Positions 17,590 through 28,512 of a DNA stretch of 64,000 bases are shown one piece after another. Below the pieces are notes generated by a model, which did not search any database, was not told the origin of the DNA, and saw only the letters and a list, made by a program, of their open reading frames with translations. Source of the stretch: Shewanella basaltis (GTDB lineage: Bacteria; Pseudomonadota; Gammaproteobacteria; Enterobacterales; Shewanellaceae); NCBI RefSeq assembly GCF_023283885.1, contig NZ_JAKILA010000018.1, positions 1 to 64,000 of the forward strand, written 5' to 3'. The position numbers and the translations under genes are program-made. The first letter of the stretch is position 1. The number at the start of each line of letters is the position of its first letter.

Positions 17590-18732
17590 GTGGCAATTTC
17601 AATCGCAGGTGGTGTAAGACCTGGAAAAGTTATCGAAATAGAGCGTCGTCTCTACAATCAGATTATTGTAGGTAAACAACCTGTCAGCTCTATGCTCGAT
17701 GCTTTTAATACTGAGATAGAAGAAAGTGCTACTAAGCTTGATATTGAACGTAAAGCGTTGAAGTTACGCATTGAAAAACAAGTACAAGAGCGACATATTT
17801 ATCTTAACGTTGCTAACCATCTGACCCTGACTGTAAATAATGCTATTGAGCACCAATTGGCCATTCCTCAGTCAATTATTGATTCTTGTGGTATCACTGA
17901 AAGCCAAATTTTATTATTAGATCTTTTATTAAGTGCCGATCTTAATTTAAATCGCTTACGGCCCATTATTGAAGATAATAGCTGGCTTTGCCGTGATTTG
18001 ATTAACTTAATTAATAGCCCCTCATCGCGCCATAGACGGCCTAAAAATTCAGATGTACAAGTTACCGATATAAAATTAGCATTAAATTACATTGGCTTAG
18101 AAAACCTTCGGTTATTAATACCCTATTTTTGTTTGCGCAACTGGTTACCGTCTGGCAATGCTAATTTACTGTGGATAACCCGTAAATTATGGCGTTATAG
18201 CATCATGAGTGCCATTGCTGCACAAGCCCTTGCTGCGCTGCATCACAAAGACCCCAGCCTGACCTATACTTGCTCATTAATGTATCAATTTGCGACATCG
18301 ATGATCTTAAGCCAAAGCGGACGGACTTTTGATAAAACATGGGGCACCTGGTTACGAGAAGCCAGTCAGAGCCGCGATAAACAAGTGTATGATGCGATTA
18401 TGGCGACTGATTTTCCTGCAGAGTCGATATTTGAGCAAGTCATGCAACATGGGCATACCTTGAATTGGAAATTACTTAATCTATTAAAATTTGAAGACTC
18501 TGCAATCACTCGTGTTTTAAAAGAGCTTGACCATGATTATCACTTTTCAGAGTTATCACCCGATGCCGCAATCGTCGCCAAAGCAAGTTGTTATGCCAAA
18601 GTGCTATTATTAGAAGAGCAACAGCTAATTGACCCGCAAGAAAAACGGATCATGTTCGATTATTACGAGTTTTCGGCCCAAGAATTATTACGTCTCAAAG
18701 CGCAAAATTTTCGTAAGCTTGATTTACTGTAA
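17590..18732 (+). CDS. HDOD domain protein
   Basis: The 380-aa cytoplasmic protein has an N-terminal helical segment with heptad-like charged repeats (about residues 30-75) and an HDOD domain (about 85-320), a catalytically silent relative of HD phosphohydrolases. HDOD proteins usually take part in signalling, often with c-di-GMP or motility circuits; the target here is unknown. The key residues are degenerate, as expected for HDOD. Translation starts at a GTG (17590), and AAGGG sits 9 bp upstream. It stands alone between terminator-like hairpins. Confidence 0.82.
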   Translation: MAISIAGGVRPGKVIEIERRLYNQIIVGKQPVSSMLDAFNTEIEESATKLDIERKALKLRIEKQVQERHIYLNVANHLTLTVNNAIEHQLAIPQSIIDSCGITESQILLLDLLLSADLNLNRLRPIIEDNSWLCRDLINLINSPSSRHRRPKNSDVQVTDIKLALNYIGLENLRLLIPYFCLRNWLPSGNANLLWITRKLWRYSIMSAIAAQALAALHHKDPSLTYTCSLMYQFATSMILSQSGRTFDKTWGTWLREASQSRDKQVYDAIMATDFPAESIFEQVMQHGHTLNWKLLNLLKFEDSAITRVLKELDHDYHFSELSPDAAIVAKASCYAKVLLLEEQQLIDPQEKRIMFDYYEFSAQELLRLKAQNFRKLDLL

Positions 18733-18767
18733 GCGGAGTCAATCGTCTATATGGCTGAATGTTAAAT

Positions 18768-18804
18768 TTGTGTAGTTATTCACTTTTGATGAATAGCTAC
18801 ACAA
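18768..18804. terminator. Hairpin after the HDOD gene
   Basis: TTGTGTAGTTATTC (18768-18781) pairs with GAATAGCTACACAA (18791-18804), with one mismatch and a 9-nt loop. No long T run follows immediately; TTTTTTT comes about 20 bp later. It may be a terminator, or an operator-like element ahead of argD. I cannot tell which from sequence. Confidence 0.5.
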
Positions 18805-20286
<1,482 letters not shown>

Positions 20287-20295
20287 TGAGCAACT

Positions 20296-20320
20296 GAGCG
20301 CTAGCGATATTAGCGCTCTT
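20296..20320 (+). terminator. Intercistronic hairpin between argD and astA
   Basis: The perfect stem GAGCGCTA / TAGCGCTC has a 7-nt loop and is followed by TTGTTGTTTGG. It resembles a weak intrinsic terminator or an mRNA-stabilising hairpin inside the ast operon, and could set argD expression above astA/astD. Confidence 0.5.
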
Positions 20321-20405
20321 GTTGTTTGGATTCGCCATAATGGTTTGTTGCGTTGGTATGAAAACTACCAGCGCAGCAAGCTAGTGGCGCAATGAGGAGA
20401 TTAAG

Positions 20406-21425
20406 ATGTTAATCATACGTCCTATCCGTGCAAGTGATTACGATGCACTTTACAGTATCGCAGTTGAGTCAGGTCACGGTTTCACATCTTTACCAGTAAA
20501 CGAAGAGTTACTGCGTTCAAAGATAGCTAGGGCAGAAGCATCTTTTACTAAGCAAATTGATAAGCCTTTTGACGAAGGCTACTTAATGGTGCTTGAAGAC
20601 ACCAAAACCAATGAAGTTGTTGGTACTTGTGGTGTTGAAGCTGCCGTCGGCATGCAAGATGCGTTTTATCATTACCGTTTAGGTACTGAAGTTTACCATT
20701 CTTCACAAATTGCTGTTCGAAATGAAGTTGAAACCCTCACTCTATGCCATGACTACACTGGCGCTGCTGAAGTGTGCACCCTGTTTTTAAAAGAAGCTTA
20801 TCGAAAAGGTCACAATGGCCGCATGTTGTCTCGTTCACGTTTTTTATTGTTGGCGCAGCACCCTCATCGATTTGGTGAAACGGTTATTGCTGAAATGCGC
20901 GGCGTCAGTGATGAGCATGGTGATTCGCCATTTTATGAATGGTTACAACATCACTTTTTAGGTATCGATTTTGTAGAGGCAGATTATTTATCTGGATTAG
21001 GCAAAAAAGCCTTCATGGCCGAAATGATGCCGCGCAATCCCGTGTATGTCTGCATGCTGCCTAAAAAAGCGCAAAAAGTGATTGGTGAAGTACATAAAAA
21101 TACCAAACCAGCACTGCGTTTATTGCAGGCTGAAGGATTTAAGTTTCGCAATTACGTCGATATTTTTGATGGTGGTCCAACGGTTGAGTGTGCTTTAAGC
21201 GACATTCGCTCGGTTAAAAAAAGCCGTTTACTAACGGTTTCGATTGGCCGTATGCCGCATGCCGATCATCATTTTATTATTTCCAACACTTCGCTTGCTG
21301 ATTATCGTGCATCGGCAGCCAAATTGTTGGTCTCTGACGAACACGATAATGTCGTGCTGAGCCCTGAAATTGCCGCCGGTTTGCTGGTTGGTGAAGGCGA
21401 GCAAATTCGTGTTCTCGCAATGTAG
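20406..21425 (+). CDS. astA: Arginine N-succinyltransferase AstA
   Basis: AstA transfers succinyl from succinyl-CoA to the alpha-amino group of arginine, the first step of the AST pathway that feeds arginine nitrogen and carbon to glutamate and succinate. The 339-aa protein has the GNAT-like N-terminal fold (MLIIRPIRASDYDALYSIA, GHGFTSLPVNEELL) and the family blocks FLLLAQHPHRFGE and FDGGPTVEC. TGAGGAGATTAAG is a good ribosome-binding site. astD follows after 9 bp. astB and astE are not in the window. Confidence 0.95.
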   Translation: MLIIRPIRASDYDALYSIAVESGHGFTSLPVNEELLRSKIARAEASFTKQIDKPFDEGYLMVLEDTKTNEVVGTCGVEAAVGMQDAFYHYRLGTEVYHSSQIAVRNEVETLTLCHDYTGAAEVCTLFLKEAYRKGHNGRMLSRSRFLLLAQHPHRFGETVIAEMRGVSDEHGDSPFYEWLQHHFLGIDFVEADYLSGLGKKAFMAEMMPRNPVYVCMLPKKAQKVIGEVHKNTKPALRLLQAEGFKFRNYVDIFDGGPTVECALSDIRSVKKSRLLTVSIGRMPHADHHFIISNTSLADYRASAAKLLVSDEHDNVVLSPEIAAGLLVGEGEQIRVLAM

Positions 21426-22895
<1,470 letters not shown>

Positions 22896-22969
22896 TTGAT
22901 AAGCCCTTCGCATGTCCGTGCTGGTAATACATAAGCCATATTGCCAGCCACATTGATAAGGATTTAACC

Positions 22970-23770
22970 ATGCATACAGATGTAAATACCTTGTTTGCCC
23001 AGTTATGGCAAGATTATATAAAGATGACTCCTTCAGCGGCGAAAATTCATCAACTGCTTGGCCAGGGCTCGGCAATCATTAATGATCATATTGCGCTGCG
23101 TACGTTCAATATAGCTAAAGTTAATCTTAACGTATTAGCTAAACACTTTACCTCGATTGGCTATGTTGACTGCGGCGATTACAAGTTTGAACAGAAAAAA
23201 CTGGTAGCTAAACACTTTGAGCACCCAGATCCAACGCAACCTAAAGTGTTCATTTCTGAGTTGTTGGTTGAGGAGTTCAGTCCAGAATTGCAAAAAACCA
23301 TTCACGGTTTAATTGAGCAAGTTGATGTCGCCGCGACAACGGCGGATAACTTTATTTATTCTGGCCGTCACTGGGACTTAGACAAGGCGACCTACAAAGC
23401 GCTATTGGCTGAAAGTGAATATGCTGCATGGGTTGCAGCTTTAGGTTACCGTGCTAATCACTTTACGGTGTCGATTAACGACTTACCGCAGTTTGAGCGC
23501 ATTGAAGATGTTAATCAGGCACTTAAAGATGCCGGTTTTGTTCTTAATGCCTCTGGCGGTGAAATTAAAGGTACCCCTGAAGTGTTGTTAGAGCAATCAT
23601 CTACTATGGCCGATAAAGTGGTGGTTAACTTTACCGATGGCGATGCAGAAATACCCAGTTGTTTTTACGAGTTTGCTCGTCGTTACCCTATGGATAACGG
23701 CAAACTGTATACGGGTTTTGTTGCCGCCTCAGCAGATAAAATATTCGAAAGTACCAACGTGATGATGTAG
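22970..23770 (+). CDS. DUF1338 family protein, putative 2-oxoadipate-type dioxygenase/decarboxylase
   Basis: The 266-aa protein belongs to the DUF1338 / VOC-like family. A larger member (HglS/YdcJ) is a non-heme iron enzyme that turns 2-oxoadipate into D-2-hydroxyglutarate in lysine breakdown. Likely metal ligands are visible at the family positions: His in IINDHIALRTF (about 41), His in ANHFTVSIND (about 164) and Glu in SCFYEFARRYP (about 227). It directly follows astD on the same strand, with AAGGATTTAACC before the ATG. That links it to amino-acid breakdown, but its true substrate is unknown. A strong bidirectional terminator follows. Confidence 0.82.
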   Translation: MHTDVNTLFAQLWQDYIKMTPSAAKIHQLLGQGSAIINDHIALRTFNIAKVNLNVLAKHFTSIGYVDCGDYKFEQKKLVAKHFEHPDPTQPKVFISELLVEEFSPELQKTIHGLIEQVDVAATTADNFIYSGRHWDLDKATYKALLAESEYAAWVAALGYRANHFTVSINDLPQFERIEDVNQALKDAGFVLNASGGEIKGTPEVLLEQSSTMADKVVVNFTDGDAEIPSCFYEFARRYPMDNGKLYTGFVAASADKIFESTNVMM

Positions 23771-23783
23771 CGTTGTCTGTGAT

Positions 23784-23813
23784 AAAAGACCTAATTGAAC
23801 TTAGGTCTTTTTT
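23784..23813. terminator. Bidirectional terminator between DUF1338 gene and sensor kinase
   Basis: The perfect inverted repeat AAAAGACCTAA / TTAGGTCTTTT has a 6-nt loop, with A tract on one side and T tract on the other. It serves both convergent genes. Confidence 0.88.
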
Positions 23814-23826
23814 ATGCGCATTGATT

Positions 23827-25161
23827 TTATTGTGGTATCAGTACCGTCACGTTTAAGCCTTGCAAGGATTGGCTGCGCCTAAATTGCAAAGTAAAACCAT
23901 ATTGGTCACAAATTTCTTTGACAATAGACAACCCTAAACCATGCCCCATGGTGGCTTCATCTAAGCGAGTGCCTCTTGCGGTTAAGAGTGCCAATTTATC
24001 TTGCTCTACACCGCTACCATCATCTTTAATTTGTACCAATATGTCACCATTTTGCATTTGCTCTATGCACACGTTGACTTGGCTATTGGCCCATTTAAAC
24101 GCATTGTCGAGTAGGTTGCCAAATAATTCCATGCCATCCTCTCGATGAATGGGGATCCTGCTTATCTGGTTTGGATTAACCACCATGCAATGTATGGTTT
24201 GATTACGATGCACTTTATGTAAGGTATTAATTAAACTGTCAAAATCTTTTGGAACCGCCAATTGAGCAGCAGGTAACATATTGCCTGTGATCCTGGCCGC
24301 AGCCAGTTTTCGCTCTATCATTTTGTGTACTAAATCTAATTGTTGCTGCATTGCCTGCGCTTCATTAGGGTGAGATAAACCCAGCGCTTCAACTTGTTGC
24401 TGCATCACGGCAAGCGGTGTCTTTAAGCCGTGACTCAAATTACCTAAATTATTGCGACTGCGTTCTATTTGCTTAGCGGTGTAATCTAATAATTGGTTAT
24501 AGGTTTCCGCAAGGGGTCTAATTTCTGCCGGAATTTGAGATATTTCTAGCGATGCAATATCGCCTTCGCGAAGTTTTGCGAGCGCATCTTGAATTTGATT
24601 TACCGGCTTAAATGATTGTCGAAGAATGATGAAAATCCCCGCGATCATGGCCAATAACATGCCGATATTAATTGCTAGTTTGGTGCCAAAAACCTCACTA
24701 AACACTCTACGGCCAATACTTAAATCTTGCGCTACTGTGAGGGTTGCAGTGTTATTGCTATTAGGGGCACCAATGCCAATAGACAGTAATTGCATATCAT
24801 TATTTTTTGGGCCTTTAGCCTGCCATACTCTCTTTTGTTGGGACGCTAAATTAACAATGTCTAATTCGGCATCCCACAGCGAGCGTGAGCGGATAGTTTG
24901 GTTGGGTAAATTAAGTTGAAAGTATCGCCCCGAGTAAGCAGGGCGATAAAAACTAGATAATTGATTTTGGTCGATAACCAGTTCACCATCATCTAGGCGA
25001 GTGGCAATGATAATGTGTTCTAAATCTTCTTCTAAACGATTAATGATTGAGTCGTGAAAAGCATCTCGCAACATCGACTCAAACAGAAATAAACCGATTA
25101 ACGTTGCAATAATAATAAGCGCGCTTAACCATAAACTGAGCTTAAATCGTATCGACATCAT
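23827..25161 (-). CDS. Sensor histidine kinase, PhoQ-like
   Basis: This inner-membrane sensor kinase phosphorylates the response regulator encoded just upstream. The 444-aa protein has two membrane helices (about residues 7-28 and 165-185) that bracket a periplasmic domain of about 135 residues. HAMP, the phospho-acceptor H box NLSHGLKTPLAVM, N box LLDNAFKWA, and G boxes DDGSGVEQD and GHGLGLSIVKE follow. Its layout resembles PhoQ-type kinases, but the acidic Mg2+-sensing surface is not obvious, so the signal is unknown. The start codon overlaps the end of the regulator gene by 4 bases. Confidence 0.9.
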   Translation of the reverse strand: MMSIRFKLSLWLSALIIIATLIGLFLFESMLRDAFHDSIINRLEEDLEHIIIATRLDDGELVIDQNQLSSFYRPAYSGRYFQLNLPNQTIRSRSLWDAELDIVNLASQQKRVWQAKGPKNNDMQLLSIGIGAPNSNNTATLTVAQDLSIGRRVFSEVFGTKLAINIGMLLAMIAGIFIILRQSFKPVNQIQDALAKLREGDIASLEISQIPAEIRPLAETYNQLLDYTAKQIERSRNNLGNLSHGLKTPLAVMQQQVEALGLSHPNEAQAMQQQLDLVHKMIERKLAAARITGNMLPAAQLAVPKDFDSLINTLHKVHRNQTIHCMVVNPNQISRIPIHREDGMELFGNLLDNAFKWANSQVNVCIEQMQNGDILVQIKDDGSGVEQDKLALLTARGTRLDEATMGHGLGLSIVKEICDQYGFTLQFRRSQSLQGLNVTVLIPQ

Positions 25162-25832
25162 TGGGCTAAACCGTGGAAGATATAACCTTGTCCACGGCGG
25201 GTCTCTATTGAGGTTTTACCGAGTTTTTTGCGTAAATGGGTCACGTATACTTCTACGACATTACTTTCTTTTTCGTCGTCAAATTGGTACAGCTTATCTG
25301 TTAATTGCGACTTTGACAGGAGCTTTTTAGGTGACATTAAAAAGATTTTTAGCAGCCTAAACTCCATCGATGTTAACTCAAACTCTTGTTCACCTACAGT
25401 GACTTTTTGTTCGTTCTCATCTAAATGAACGCCGCCATAGGACAGTTGTTTAGAAGATGAATTTGCGCGTCCATGAGCTCGATGAATGAGCGCCTGAATA
25501 CGGGCTAATAACTCTTGTGCATGAAAAGGTTTACCTAAATAGTCGTCGGCACCCGCATTGAAACCTTCTACTTTTTCGTGCCATTGGCTGCGGGCTGTGA
25601 GCATAATCACTGGAGTATTGACTCCTCGCTCACGCCACTGAGTGACAAGTGATAACCCATTTCCATCGGGCAGGCCAATGTCTAAAATCACACAATCGTA
25701 TTCGGTTTCTTTCATTAGATAATCGGCTTCTACCGCTTTATCGGTAATGTCGGTAATGTAACCAGCCTGCTTAAGTTGTTTTTCAAGCTCAGCAACCAGT
25801 AATGGGTTGTCTTCAACGAGTAACAGTTTCAT
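25158..25832 (-). CDS. OmpR/PhoP-family response regulator
   Basis: This DNA-binding response regulator is paired with the adjacent kinase. The 224-aa protein has a receiver domain with acidic pocket VEDN, phospho-acceptor Asp51 in CVILDIGLPDGNG, T in MLTARS and K in GKPFHAQELLARI. A C-terminal winged-helix domain (about 130-224; EFELTSMEFRLLKIFL, RRGQGYIFHG) follows. The start overlaps the small exported protein gene upstream by 20 bases, so all three genes are one transcript. Target genes are unknown. Confidence 0.93.
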   Translation of the reverse strand: MKLLLVEDNPLLVAELEKQLKQAGYITDITDKAVEADYLMKETEYDCVILDIGLPDGNGLSLVTQWRERGVNTPVIMLTARSQWHEKVEGFNAGADDYLGKPFHAQELLARIQALIHRAHGRANSSSKQLSYGGVHLDENEQKVTVGEQEFELTSMEFRLLKIFLMSPKKLLSKSQLTDKLYQFDDEKESNVVEVYVTHLRKKLGKTSIETRRGQGYIFHGLAQ

Positions 25833-26160
25833 GTTTAGTACATTCGCTCGGTAATTGTGACAATGGATATTTCATGCCATTGACTGCATCTAATTGCAGG
25901 TTAATAACATGGCCTTGTGCAAGTTTAAATTGTAAATCGTAGCGCCATTTATCTTCATATTGATAAAGCTGAGCATCAACAAGCTGACCATCACAATACT
26001 GTGACACCCACGTTAAATAATCATCTAATGGGCGTATATTACCAGAGGTTACTAATTTTTGAACGTTATCATGATCGAGTGGGAACTCGTTAACAGGAAT
26101 ATCTTGCTGATTAATGGACAGTGCCATTAAGCTAATAGTGGTGATGAACAAGCTATTCAT
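25813..26160 (-). CDS. Small exported protein upstream of the two-component system (PepSY-like)
   Basis: The 115-aa protein has a short hydrophobic N-terminus (MNSLFITTISLMALS) that looks like a signal peptide. The remainder (ILPLDDYLTWV-like segment, VDAQLYQYEDKWRYDLQFKL) resembles the PepSY fold, here a single domain. A TTG at 26172 would add four residues, but GGGAGCGAAC is correctly spaced for the ATG at 26160. It overlaps the response regulator gene by 20 bases. Small PepSY proteins beside sensor kinases often modulate the sensor; that role here is inferred. Confidence 0.72.
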   Translation of the reverse strand: MNSLFITTISLMALSINQQDIPVNEFPLDHDNVQKLVTSGNIRPLDDYLTWVSQYCDGQLVDAQLYQYEDKWRYDLQFKLAQGHVINLQLDAVNGMKYPLSQLPSECTKHETVTR

Positions 26161-26173
26161 GTTCGCTCCCAAA

Positions 26174-26210
26174 TAAAAAAAGTGGCGTTCAGAGTATGAA
26201 CACCACTTTA
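26174..26210 (-). terminator. Intrinsic terminator after crp
   Basis: On the minus strand, AAAGTGGTGTTCA pairs with TGAACGCCACTTT (one mismatch) and is followed by TTTTTTT. It ends crp just before the ribosome-binding site of the next minus-strand gene. Confidence 0.85.
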
Positions 26211-26275
26211 ATTATCTTGGCTTAAATCAAGCTGAACAGGGTAACCTGAGGGTTAAATAACCTCGATGCACAAGA

Positions 26276-26911
26276 TTAGCGTGTACCGTAAACCACTATC
26301 GTTTTACCGTGTGCTTGAATCAAATTTTGTTCTTCAAGCATTTTTAAAATACGGCCAACAGTTTCACGCGAGCATCCAACAATTTGACCAATTTCTTGAC
26401 GGGTAATTTTAATTTGCATGCCGTCAGGATGTGTCATTGCATCAGGTTGTTTGGCAAGGTGCAATAATGTTTGTGCAATTCGCCCAGCAACGTCTAAGAA
26501 GGCAAGGTCGCCGACTTTTTGGCTAGTGCTTTGTAAGCGATACGCCATTTGTGCAGACAGCTTCATTAGGATTTCAGGATTGACTTGGATAAGCTGTTTG
26601 AATTTCTTATATGAAATTTCTGCAATTTCACAAGCTTGTTTAGCACGAACCCAAGCAGTACGCTCAGATTGTTCTTCAAACAAGCCTAGCTCTCCGATAA
26701 AGTCGCCTTGATTAAGGTAAGAAAGGATCATTTCTTTTCCTTCTTCATCTTTGATCAATACAGCAACAGAACCTTTAACGATGTAATATAAGGTGTCAGA
26801 ATCTTCACCCGCATGGATTAATGTGCTTTTTGCTGGGTATTTATGAATGTGACAATGTGAAAGAAACCATTCTAATGTTGGGTCAGGTTTTGGCTTACCA
26901 ATCAGAGCCAT
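26276..26911 (-). CDS. crp: cAMP receptor protein Crp
   Basis: Crp is the global cAMP-responsive regulator; in Shewanella it controls anaerobic respiration as well as carbon use. The 211-aa protein has the cyclic-nucleotide domain with [20 protein letters not shown] (phosphate-binding cassette with Arg and adjacent Glu), the dimerisation helix, and the helix-turn-helix [21 protein letters not shown]. The DNA-recognition residues RE..R are the same as in E. coli CRP. It starts with ATG at 26911, with a GAGGAAT stretch upstream. Nearby prkB, yheU, yheT and yheS also lie close to crp in E. coli. Confidence 0.97.
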   Translation of the reverse strand: MALIGKPKPDPTLEWFLSHCHIHKYPAKSTLIHAGEDSDTLYYIVKGSVAVLIKDEEGKEMILSYLNQGDFIGELGLFEEQSERTAWVRAKQACEIAEISYKKFKQLIQVNPEILMKLSAQMAYRLQSTSQKVGDLAFLDVAGRIAQTLLHLAKQPDAMTHPDGMQIKITRQEIGQIVGCSRETVGRILKMLEEQNLIQAHGKTIVVYGTR

Positions 26912-27271
26912 ACGATATTCCTCGATTGATTAAAAATGAAAGTAAGTAATGTCTAATTAAGCATTCTACGCTATTGAAACCGTAAAAACTTTGATAGAGA
27001 TCGTATTTAGAAGTGACAGTAGTGTATATTAACTTATTAACATTTAGATAAAATATATTGTGTTTGTGATCAAGGTCTGTTTTTTATTTAACACCTTACC
27101 CGATTGTATTTCACTTAACTAGAGCCAGTTAATGTTTACTGTCAAAATAGCCTTAAAAGATCAACAGGCTCTGGCCAGTTGATTGAATTATTCACTTTTG
27201 CGGTTGTCTATTGAACATAGCAGGCGAGTTAGCTACTGTTAAAACTATCTTATATTGTTGTAGAGGTGTGC
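26912..27271. promoter_or_regulatory. Divergent region between crp and the Sel1-type gene
   Basis: This 360-bp AT-rich region holds two divergent promoters. TTGTGATCAAGGTC (27064-27077) resembles half of a CRP site. A small inverted-repeat relic lies at 27121-27172. No other gene is visible. Confidence 0.4.
27121..27172. repeat. Short inverted-repeat relic of the 14582 element family
   Basis: The left end AGAGCCAGTTAATGTTT and the inverse of the right end (AGAGCCTGTTGATCTTT) agree at 14 of 17 positions. The right end closely matches the tips of the 295-bp element at 14582-14876. Only 52 bp remain, so it is either a minimal derivative or an internally deleted copy. Confidence 0.5.
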
Positions 27272-28051
27272 GTGAAAAAACAGAGTCAAATTAGAGTCGC
27301 CGCATGCTTATTGGCACTGAGTGCCCTTAGCTTCTCATCAAATGCATTTTATGTTCCGCCAACGGCAGAGTCTCAGGCTGCCAGTAAATTGGTGCATATC
27401 CAAATTAAAGCCAAGCAGGGCGATACAGATGCGCAGTTTTTATTAGGTTTGATGTACCTATCGGGGCGATTTGTTGCTCAAAATACCGAGTCAGGTTTGT
27501 ATTGGGTTTCACAGGCTGCCACACAAGATCATGTTAAAGCACAACAAACCTTGGCCGATTTGGCCTTTGAAGGAAAGTTATTTCCTCGTAATTTAGCCCT
27601 GGCCGAAAAATGGTATCTTGTAATGGCTGAACAAGGTGATAAATGGGCTAACTTCCGTTTGGGTTTTATTTATTCTGCTGGTGGTGATGGCGTAATACGC
27701 AATTGTGGTAAAGCAATGGGGCAATTTAATGCAGCGGGTGATGCCATATCATTGGGTAATGTTGCCTGGATTTTAGCCACCTGTCCTGAAGCCGAATACC
27801 GTGATGGCTCTCGCGCGGTGTCTATTGCGCTTAAGCTATTAGAGCAAAACCAAAATGACCCAACCGTACTCGATAATTTAGCCGCTGGTTACGCAGAAAT
27901 TGGCGATTTTAACTCGGCTATTGATGCACAAAAGAAAGCCATAGAAGCATTAAAACAAAACCCAGAGATTGCTCGCAGTGATGAGTTTATTATGCGATTA
28001 AAGCAGTATCAGAATAAGCAAGCATACCGTGAAGTTATTCCGTTGATGTAA
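27272..28051 (+). CDS. Exported Sel1/TPR repeat protein
   Basis: The 259-aa protein has an N-terminal signal peptide (cleavage near SSNAFY). At least two Sel1-type repeats follow (AKQGDTDAQFLLGLMYLSGRF at about 38-58; then the LAEKWYLVMAEQGDKWANFRLG segment), with a C-terminal TPR-like helical pair (about 195-240). Such repeats mediate protein contacts, and no enzyme domain is seen. A GTG at 27266 would add two residues (M, C), but GAGG at 27263-27266 is spaced for the GTG at 27272. It is divergent from crp and convergent with prkB, with no obvious operon partners. Confidence 0.82.
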   Translation: MKKQSQIRVAACLLALSALSFSSNAFYVPPTAESQAASKLVHIQIKAKQGDTDAQFLLGLMYLSGRFVAQNTESGLYWVSQAATQDHVKAQQTLADLAFEGKLFPRNLALAEKWYLVMAEQGDKWANFRLGFIYSAGGDGVIRNCGKAMGQFNAAGDAISLGNVAWILATCPEAEYRDGSRAVSIALKLLEQNQNDPTVLDNLAAGYAEIGDFNSAIDAQKKAIEALKQNPEIARSDEFIMRLKQYQNKQAYREVIPLM

Positions 28052-28297
28052 ATAATACCCCTCCTTATTAGCATCTGATCTATTTTAGGCTGCTTCACTA
28101 GCCCCAGTCATTTGAAGCCGTAATGGGGCTTATGACGCCCCCCCCGAAGGGCGAATTTATTTGCGTGGTCTTCTTTGTTAGCCTTTCTTAACCAAGTGCA
28201 CTATGACCTAATGCACTATGCCCTCAAAAAGCTACCTCAAATACCGCACTGATCATTTTCGCTAACAGAGCACATTCTAATGCGGGTTGGTGTAACC

Positions 28298-28345
28298 TAT
28301 TGATTTTTTATTATCAATACATCTCTTATCCAGAGTTCAGGTTAA
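28298..28345 (+). repeat. Solo right end of the 44806/62892 repeat family
   Basis: TATTGATTTTTTATTATCAATACATCTCTTATCCAGAGTTCAGGTTA is close to the right end of the element at 44806-45005. The other half of the element is missing here. The strongest matching block is ATCAATACATCTCTTATCCA (28313-28332). Confidence 0.65.
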
Positions 28346-28391
28346 ATTGGATTTTGCTTGTGAGGGGGGGAGAATCAAAAAATCAGTTTTC

Positions 28392-28451
28392 GTTGATGTG
28401 CTTAATACGCTAACAGATTAAAGGGGGAATTAGCGTGCCAAGCACATCAAC
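28392..28451. repeat. Long inverted repeat between convergent genes
   Basis: GTTGATGTGCTT (28392-28403) and AAGCACATCAAC (28440-28451) are perfect inverted arms of 12 bp. An inner pair GCTAA (28409-28413) / TTAGC (28430-28434) encloses CAGATTAAAGGGGGAA. No T tract follows on either strand, so it is not a standard terminator. It could be a structured 3' UTR of prkB or the Sel1 gene. Confidence 0.7.
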
Positions 28452-28512
28452 TGTCGTTATTTCGTCTGAAATCACGATAACTCAATGGTAGTACCAATGA
28501 CTTAAACTAAGC

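Larger units (their letters stand above)
28052..28512. other. Gene-free gap between the Sel1 gene and prkB
   Basis: This 461-bp convergent gap contains a C8 run and GAAGGGCG near 28134-28152 that may form a terminator hairpin for the Sel1 gene. It also holds a solo repeat end (28298-28345), a G7 run near 28365 and a large inverted repeat (28392-28451). No ORF of note is present. Confidence 0.55.
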
